A stretch of 64,000 bases of DNA from Alcaligenaceae bacterium CGII-47. Lineage in GTDB: Bacteria; Pseudomonadota; Gammaproteobacteria; Burkholderiales; Burkholderiaceae_B. The notes beneath the pieces are model-generated. The model made no database searches. It was not told the origin of the DNA and worked only from the letters and a program-made list of their open reading frames with translations. Made by a program: the position numbers and the translations under genes. Numbering within the stretch: the stretch's first letter is position 1; each line of letters begins with the position of its first letter. Shown here one piece after another: positions 58,725 through 64,000 of this stretch. The stretch lies in the NCBI GenBank assembly GCA_019166125.1, contig JAHTBO010000003.1:190985-254984 (forward strand), read 5' to 3'.

Positions 58725-60899
58725 ATGTACCTGCGTTCACCCGTCTATGGGCTACTGGCTGCCTTTGCTTATTGCCTGGCGACCAGTCTGGCAGCCATCG
58801 TCGTAGCGACATCCCAACCCTGGTTAGGGCTGGAGTTGACAGCGCAGGCGGATGAATCTGTTCATATCCAGGACTGTCATGCACCCTGTGCAGGTATCGA
58901 TGTCCATGCCGTATTAGTCGGTATCCGCCCAGCCGGGGCCAAAGACACCCTCCTTGAGGTCACCGTATTCGACCTGACAGAAGAGCCAGACATCCTGCCC
59001 GATGCGAGGGCAATGGACCAATTTTTTGGGCGTCAGCAGCAAAGATTCGAGGTACTGAATGCCCCGGTTGTCGAAGTCGCCTGGCAGGGTGTGCCGGGTG
59101 CCGATATACGGTTGACCTCTATCCAACCAGACCGGCGACCCTGGACATCCCTGCCGCCTATGTTTTGGTTTCAGTTGTTGGTGGCCTGCTTGGGCTGTCT
59201 GATTGCAAGCTGGGTCTGGGTCCTTAAACCTCGGGATTTCGGCACTCGGCTGTTTGCTGTGACCGGCTTCGCCTTCCCTGTCTTTGCCCTGCCTGCGGCG
59301 ATCTACAGCACGCGCGAGCTTGCCTTATCCGCGGGTTTATTCAACACGCTGTCTTTGCTCAACTATCTGGGCGCGCTCGTTTACGGGGCAGCATTTGCCG
59401 CAATATTTCTGGCCCATCCACGTCGCATCGCCAGTCCAATCGTGCTGGCGGCCTTTCCCATCGCAGGCGTGATTTGGTGGATACCGACCGCCCTAGGCAT
59501 TGTTACCGATCCAGATTTGAGTGTCCGGTTCCCCACCTTGTTCCTGATGCTGGCAGCCGTGGTATTTGCGGCCATTCAATGGCGGCTAAGCCGATTCCAA
59601 CTGACTGACCGCGCCGCCCTGCGATGGTTGTTGCTATCGCTGTTGCTGGGTGCCGGCCTATACATCACCAATCAGGTTGTCTCCAGCATTCTGGGATGGG
59701 CACCGCCGATCCCACAAGGCTACGCCTTCGGGTTTTTTCTGATTATCTACCTGGGCATCGCTTTAGGACTACGCCGCTATCGATTGTTCGACCTGGATGT
59801 CTGGGCCTATCGTCTGCTTCTATCCATCGGCACCTTGTTGGTGATTTTGCTGGCCGACGCGGCTCTGATCACACTTATGGGCTGGTCGAGCCAAACTGCA
59901 CTAGCCACCTCGATCTGGGTGACAGGCCTGCTGTATTTTCCGGTACGTCAGTGGCTCTGGGCTCGTATGAGTGGGCATGGTCGAATTGGCATGGACCAGG
60001 TTTTGCCCCAGCTCGTCAAAGTTGCCTTCGAACCCGCGGCACACACCCGTGGCACACGTTGGCGCGAGCTCCTCCACACACTCTATAACCCCTTACAGAT
60101 TGAGGCCGTAACGTCCGATGCGCCTGCATCCGATCAGGTGATGCTCGAACAGGATGGCGCCATGCTGCGTGTACCAGCCATGGCTCGGCTACCAGCCTTA
60201 CGGCTCATACATCGCAGCCAGGCCAGGCGCCTGTTTTCAAGCGCAGATAAGCACTTTGTCGCAGAGATGTGCCATCTGCTAAGCAATGCCGACGCTAGCC
60301 GCAGCGCCTTCGAGGATGCGATCCACCAAGAGCGCCGTCGGATCGCGCGGGATCTTCATGACGATGTCGGCGCCCGCTTGTTGATGCTGATACACCGCGC
60401 ACCCACAAAAGATATAGCGGATCTGGCACGCCACGCGATGGGAGACTTACGCTCGGCCTTGTCTGCTATCGATGCACAGCCATCTCGCCTTAGCGAATGC
60501 CTGGCCGACTGGCGCGCCGAGGCTCAAACGCGTTGCGATGCCGCTGGCGCAACCCTCGCCTGGCTTGAGTCACCCTTGCGCATCGATCCGCTATTGCTGC
60601 CTCGACAGAAAACGCTACTCACACGGGCCTTGCGAGAATGCCTGAGCAATAGCCTCAAGCATGCCGATTGCTGCAACCTGCAAATCGAACTGCGTACCGC
60701 GCTCTCGCCTAACGAAACCTTTATCTTCGAATGCTCAGATAATGGCCAGACCTCCAACCCGGAACAATGGATAAAGGGTCGCGGCATCAAGGGCCTTGAA
60801 CAACGTTTGCAGGAAATGGGTGGTACGGTCGCCTTTCGCCACAAGCCACCGGGCAATAGCGTAACGGTGCGTCTGCTGCTCACCAATCCAGAATCCTAA
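58725..60899 (+). CDS. Membrane sensor histidine kinase, NarL/DesK-type
   Basis: A protein of 724 residues. One N-terminal membrane helix and an extracytoplasmic domain (about 30-145) precede roughly eight further helices (about 145-400), the last followed by a cytoplasmic linker. The HisKA_3 dimerisation box ERRRIARDLHDDVGARL places the phospho-His at 544. The ATPase shows the N box ECLSNSLKHA (638-647), SDNGQ (671-675) and GRGIKGLEQR (685-694). The paired response regulator begins 16 bases downstream. The ligand is unknown; the binding-protein gene upstream may be a target or share the signal. Confidence 0.9.
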   Translation: MYLRSPVYGLLAAFAYCLATSLAAIVVATSQPWLGLELTAQADESVHIQDCHAPCAGIDVHAVLVGIRPAGAKDTLLEVTVFDLTEEPDILPDARAMDQFFGRQQQRFEVLNAPVVEVAWQGVPGADIRLTSIQPDRRPWTSLPPMFWFQLLVACLGCLIASWVWVLKPRDFGTRLFAVTGFAFPVFALPAAIYSTRELALSAGLFNTLSLLNYLGALVYGAAFAAIFLAHPRRIASPIVLAAFPIAGVIWWIPTALGIVTDPDLSVRFPTLFLMLAAVVFAAIQWRLSRFQLTDRAALRWLLLSLLLGAGLYITNQVVSSILGWAPPIPQGYAFGFFLIIYLGIALGLRRYRLFDLDVWAYRLLLSIGTLLVILLADAALITLMGWSSQTALATSIWVTGLLYFPVRQWLWARMSGHGRIGMDQVLPQLVKVAFEPAAHTRGTRWRELLHTLYNPLQIEAVTSDAPASDQVMLEQDGAMLRVPAMARLPALRLIHRSQARRLFSSADKHFVAEMCHLLSNADASRSAFEDAIHQERRRIARDLHDDVGARLLMLIHRAPTKDIADLARHAMGDLRSALSAIDAQPSRLSECLADWRAEAQTRCDAAGATLAWLESPLRIDPLLLPRQKTLLTRALRECLSNSLKHADCCNLQIELRTALSPNETFIFECSDNGQTSNPEQWIKGRGIKGLEQRLQEMGGTVAFRHKPPGNSVTVRLLLTNPES

Positions 60900-60915
60900 A
60901 ATCGAAAAACAAGGA

Positions 60916-61566
60916 ATGGTGCAGAAACCTATGGACAAATGCCTGCTGGTAGACGACTTGCCCGAAGGACTCGCGCTTATGTCAGCCGTGCTTGCTGATG
61001 TTTTTCCCGATCTCGAACAAGTGTCGGCAAGTAGCGTCAACGAGGCCAAAGAGCAAATCAGCCAACACGATTTCAGCTTGGCCTTAATTGATCTGGAACT
61101 CGGTGATGGGAATGGTGCTGACCTGATCGCCTGGCTGGTTGATCAGCAATATGCATGCATCCCCATCGTCGGTACAATATTCGACGACGATGAACATCTG
61201 ATGCGAGCACTGAAGGCGGGCGCACAAGGCTATGTACTCAAAGACCAGCCAGCAGAGCTGATCAGCCTGCAATTACGCGGCATTCGCGATGGTCACCCCC
61301 CCCTCTCGCCCGCGATTGCAAGGCGTCTGATACGTCATTTTCAGAAAGCCATGCCCGCTCCCGGCGCAGAATCCAGCCTCAGCGAGCGTGAACGAGAAGT
61401 CCTGGGGCTGTTGGCCAAGGGCCTAAGACTGGTGGATATTGCACAAGCGCTGGGAATATCGCATCACACGGTCGGCGATCATGTGAAATCCATCTACCGC
61501 AAGCTAAATATCAGCAGTCGCGCCGAAGCGGCGCTTGAGGCACAACGGCTGGGGCTAATCGATTAA
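60916..61566 (+). CDS. LuxR/NarL-type response regulator
   Basis: A protein of 216 residues. The receiver domain has LLVDDLPEG with the acidic pair, phospho-acceptor D59 in LALIDLELGDG, and K109 in GYVLKDQP. A LuxR helix-turn-helix follows: LSEREREVLGLLAKGLRLVDIAQALGISHHTVGDHVKSIYRKLNISSRAEA. It is the partner of the kinase immediately upstream. A second methionine (60931) is an alternative start; ribosome sites are poor for both. Confidence 0.93.
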   Translation: MVQKPMDKCLLVDDLPEGLALMSAVLADVFPDLEQVSASSVNEAKEQISQHDFSLALIDLELGDGNGADLIAWLVDQQYACIPIVGTIFDDDEHLMRALKAGAQGYVLKDQPAELISLQLRGIRDGHPPLSPAIARRLIRHFQKAMPAPGAESSLSEREREVLGLLAKGLRLVDIAQALGISHHTVGDHVKSIYRKLNISSRAEAALEAQRLGLID

Positions 61567-61584
61567 ACACGGACCGATATCCTT

Positions 61585-63207
61585 ATGAGCGTTTCACCTT
61601 TGGCACCCTTGCAGCACGCAACCTTTCGTGTGCTGTGGACGGCCACGCTGGCGTCCAATCTGGGAGGCCTCATCCAGGCCGTCGCCGCTGGCTGGCTGAT
61701 GACGACCCTTTCCACATCGAACGACATGGTTGCCTTGGTCCAGGCGGCCAATACGCTACCCGTCATGATTTTCTCACTCGCGGCAGGGGTCCTGGCTGAC
61801 AGCTTTGACCGACGCCCCATCATGCTGATCGCGCAAATATTAATGATGGTGGTGTCGACGTGCCTGGCGATCTTTGCTGTGGCGGACGTGCTCTCGCCCT
61901 GGCTTCTGCTGGCTTTCACCTTCCTGATCGGCTGCGGCACAGCCCTGCACAACCCATCGTGGCAGGCATCGATGGGGGACCTGGTCCCGCGTGAGGATCT
62001 TCCGGGTGCGGTCACACTAAATAGCATGAGCTACAACCTTATGCGCAGTATCGGGCCTGCGGTGGGTGGCCTGACCGTAGCCGTGGCCGGTGCCGCATTT
62101 GCCTTCGCAGTGAACGCAGTCAGTTACATTGCCCTGATCAGAGCACTCGTCCGTTGGACGCCGCAACCCACCGTTCGCACCCTCCCGCGCGAATCCTTCG
62201 GCGGCGCGCTGTCCGTCGGGTTGCGCTACATCGTCATGTCGCCCAATTTGATCAAAGTCATGTGCCGCAGCTTTATGTTTGGCCTTGCGGCGGTGGCGGT
62301 CCTGGCGCTGCTGCCCTTGGTCACGCGCGACCTGGTCGCTGGTGGGGCCTTTTCGTACGGCATCATATTAGGCTGCTTCGGCTTAGGAGCCATTGGCGGC
62401 GCCTTACTGAATGATCGAGTACGTGCTCGCTGGGGCAACGAAACCATCGTTCGCGCGAGCTTTTTGATCTTTGCTCTGAGCACCGTGGCACTAGCCCTCA
62501 GCCGCCAGATGTGGTTAAGCTGCCTGGCGGTCATCCCCGCCGGTGCCTGTTGGGTATTAGCGCTGTCGCTGTTTAACGTTACCGTGCAGCTATCCACCCC
62601 ACGTTGGGTCGTGGGGCGCGCCCTGTCGCTCTACCAGACCGCCACCTTCGGTGGCATGGCAATGGGCAGTTGGATCTGGGGTGTTTGTGCCGAATCTTAC
62701 GGGACGGGCATGGCCTTAATGACATCGGGTGCGGTGCTGGTGTTGGGCGCAGCGGTAGGTTTGCGTTATGTTTTGCCTGAATTCAGCAAACTCAGCCTGG
62801 ATCCCGCAGATCAATTCAACGAGCCCGTATTGAAACTGGATCTGCGAGGGCGCAGCGGTCCCATCATGATCATGGTGGACTATGAGATTGCGCAGCGCGA
62901 TATTGGCGCCTTTTTATCCCTGATGAGGCAGCGCCGTCGTATCCGCCTGCGTGATGGCGCCCGGCAATGGTCGTTATTGCGCGACCTAGAGAATCCCAGC
63001 ATCTGGACTGAAAGCTATCACGTCCCTACCTGGGTGGAGTATATGCGCCACCATCAGCGCCGCACGCAGGCGGACACGAGCGCATTTGAGGATTTGCAGG
63101 CACTGCACCGTGGACCCAACCCACCCCGTGTGCATCGTATGATCGAGCATCAAACTGTCCCCATGCGTGACGACACGCCACTCAAAGACCACTCAGAGGT
63201 GCCGTGA
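61585..63207 (+). CDS. MFS_3 family exporter (EntS-like) with C-terminal soluble domain
   Basis: A protein of 540 residues. About 400 residues form 10-12 membrane helices with the MFS_3 pattern FRVLWTATLASNLGGLIQAVAAGWLM, LADSFDRRPIMLIAQ and NSMSYNLMRSIGPAVGGL. The last 130 (from RSGPIMIMVDYEIAQRDIGAFLSLMRQRRRIRLRDGA) resemble the ferredoxin-like, ABM-type domain often fused to this family. Exported siderophores or other small molecules are typical for relatives. It starts 18 bases after the response regulator and is probably in the same operon. Confidence 0.87.
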   Translation: MSVSPLAPLQHATFRVLWTATLASNLGGLIQAVAAGWLMTTLSTSNDMVALVQAANTLPVMIFSLAAGVLADSFDRRPIMLIAQILMMVVSTCLAIFAVADVLSPWLLLAFTFLIGCGTALHNPSWQASMGDLVPREDLPGAVTLNSMSYNLMRSIGPAVGGLTVAVAGAAFAFAVNAVSYIALIRALVRWTPQPTVRTLPRESFGGALSVGLRYIVMSPNLIKVMCRSFMFGLAAVAVLALLPLVTRDLVAGGAFSYGIILGCFGLGAIGGALLNDRVRARWGNETIVRASFLIFALSTVALALSRQMWLSCLAVIPAGACWVLALSLFNVTVQLSTPRWVVGRALSLYQTATFGGMAMGSWIWGVCAESYGTGMALMTSGAVLVLGAAVGLRYVLPEFSKLSLDPADQFNEPVLKLDLRGRSGPIMIMVDYEIAQRDIGAFLSLMRQRRRIRLRDGARQWSLLRDLENPSIWTESYHVPTWVEYMRHHQRRTQADTSAFEDLQALHRGPNPPRVHRMIEHQTVPMRDDTPLKDHSEVP

Positions 63208-63233
63208 GTGGGGCATCCTGCATGTCTCCAAAC

Positions 63234-64000
63234 TCAGGGTTTAGGGCCAGACATGGATAACAACATTTGGTTAACTGCCGCCAGATGTTCTGGCTCGTTA
63301 TGACACATTCCTTGAAATGCCGCACACAGATCCAGAAAGTCCTTGAGTTCCATGCGCTGCGCCATCTTCATCAGTCGTTTGGTCAAACGGGTCGCCTTAG
63401 GCGGCTGGCTTGCGATGCGCGAGGCCAGCGCCATGGTGGTGGGCATCAATTGATCCGGCGCGGTAACGTTCAGGACTATGCCCAGGGATTTTGCTTCGTC
63501 GGCATCAATAATACGTCCCGTGAGCGTTAATTCAAACGCCTGTTGGTAGCCAATCAGACGCTGCATGAACCAGGCTCCGCCGTCTCCCGGGATAATGCCA
63601 AGATTAAGGAACGTTTCCCCAAACTTCGCCCGCTCGGACGCAATGCGTATATCCGCCATGTTTGCCAGATCGAAGCCCGCGCCGATGGCCGGCCCATTTA
63701 CCGCAGCGATGATCGGGACCTCGACCGCCTGCAGCGCGAGCGGAATACGTTGGATACCTCTGCGATAGCGTTGTTCGCATTCGGCGACATCACCGGCAAA
63801 GTCCCCTTGGCGCTCGGCCATGTCGCGAATGTTACCCCCAGCACAAAATGCCGAACCCGCTCCGGTAATGACCAAAACCGAGACTTGCTCACTGAGGTTA
63901 ACCCACTGTGCCGTCGACACAATATCATCAATCAGATGTGTTCCAGTCAATGCATTACGCACATCATGGCGATCGAGCGTGAGCGTGGCGACCCGGTCGA
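63234..64000 (-). CDS. Enoyl-CoA hydratase/isomerase family protein (5' end beyond window)
   Basis: The frame stays open to the right edge and reads DRVATLTLDRHDVRNALTGTHL before the visible body, so the true start lies past 64000; the GTG at 63962 is internal. Crotonase-fold motifs are present: AGSAFCAGGNIRDMA and VNGPAIGAGFDLANMADIRIAS (oxyanion hole), then ETFLNLGIIPGDGGAWFMQRLIG. The first catalytic Glu of classic hydratases is replaced by Asp in the GAGFDLA segment, while Glu/Asp-like residues remain in the second site. That suggests an isomerase or an altered hydratase. It is at least 255 residues long. Confidence 0.88.
   Translation of the reverse strand, partial: DRVATLTLDRHDVRNALTGTHLIDDIVSTAQWVNLSEQVSVLVITGAGSAFCAGGNIRDMAERQGDFAGDVAECEQRYRRGIQRIPLALQAVEVPIIAAVNGPAIGAGFDLANMADIRIASERAKFGETFLNLGIIPGDGGAWFMQRLIGYQQAFELTLTGRIIDADEAKSLGIVLNVTAPDQLMPTTMALASRIASQPPKATRLTKRLMKMAQRMELKDFLDLCAAFQGMCHNEPEHLAAVNQMLLSMSGPKP

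Overview
This 64 kb window looks like chromosomal DNA from a Burkholderiales betaproteobacterium, most likely Alcaligenaceae-like. That placement rests on gene content and order read by eye (complete atpIBEFHAGDC operon followed by hemE, priA and rep; TRAP and LysR genes; zeta-type MaiA; moderately high GC). No database search was possible. Nearly all of it is densely packed, intact coding sequence. I see no phage, no intact insertion sequence and no CRISPR array.

Layout. 1-2617: the end of a probable glutamate-cysteine ligase, then three genes of the 'rSAM/selenodomain-associated' families (an FAD oxidoreductase and two small transferases). 2785-5572: catalase, an inverted-repeat patch beside tRNA-Arg(CCG), and a membrane-anchored diheme cytochrome c. 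5633-12264: a LysR regulator divergent from a TRAP transporter (DctQMP), followed by fumarylacetoacetate hydrolase, maleylacetoacetate isomerase and nitronate monooxygenase, which reads as a catabolic island. 12336-12644: a small basic protein behind a repeat-rich promoter. 12722-26650 (minus strand): rep, priA, a DnaA-box-bearing AT-rich gap, hemE, a Fis-type regulator and the F1Fo ATP synthase operon. 26741-32484: enoyl-CoA hydratase, M61 peptidase with PDZ, folB, ttcA and a two-gene FecCD/FecE-type ABC importer.

32468-40272 (minus strand) is the most distinctive accessory block: a tightly overlapping cellulose-synthase operon bcsE-F-R-Q-A-B. BcsA keeps its catalytic and PilZ c-di-GMP motifs and BcsE keeps an RxGD motif. 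bcsZ, bcsC, bcsD and bcsG are absent, and BcsB carries an expandable EPQPVQ repeat. Two diguanylate cyclases (52738-54249 and 55780-57132) lie about 15 kb away; one has an RxxD inhibition site and one does not. They could feed the c-di-GMP that this machinery senses.

40540-64000: a secreted nucleosidase divergent from an NCS2 permease with an unusual cytosolic tail (a plausible purine-salvage pair), rmuC, LysR, panB, an aldo-keto reductase, an MFS exporter, acnA, an FmdE-domain protein, the two cyclases flanking an orphan arsB, a branched-chain-amino-acid-type binding protein, a NarL-type two-component pair, an MFS_3 exporter and the 3' part of an enoyl-CoA hydratase that runs off the window.

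I found no clear, wholly undescribed system. The best candidates for follow-up are the porin-less bcs operon, the NCS2-tail fusion, the repeat-controlled small gene at 12336-12644 and the leader peptide in front of dctQ.
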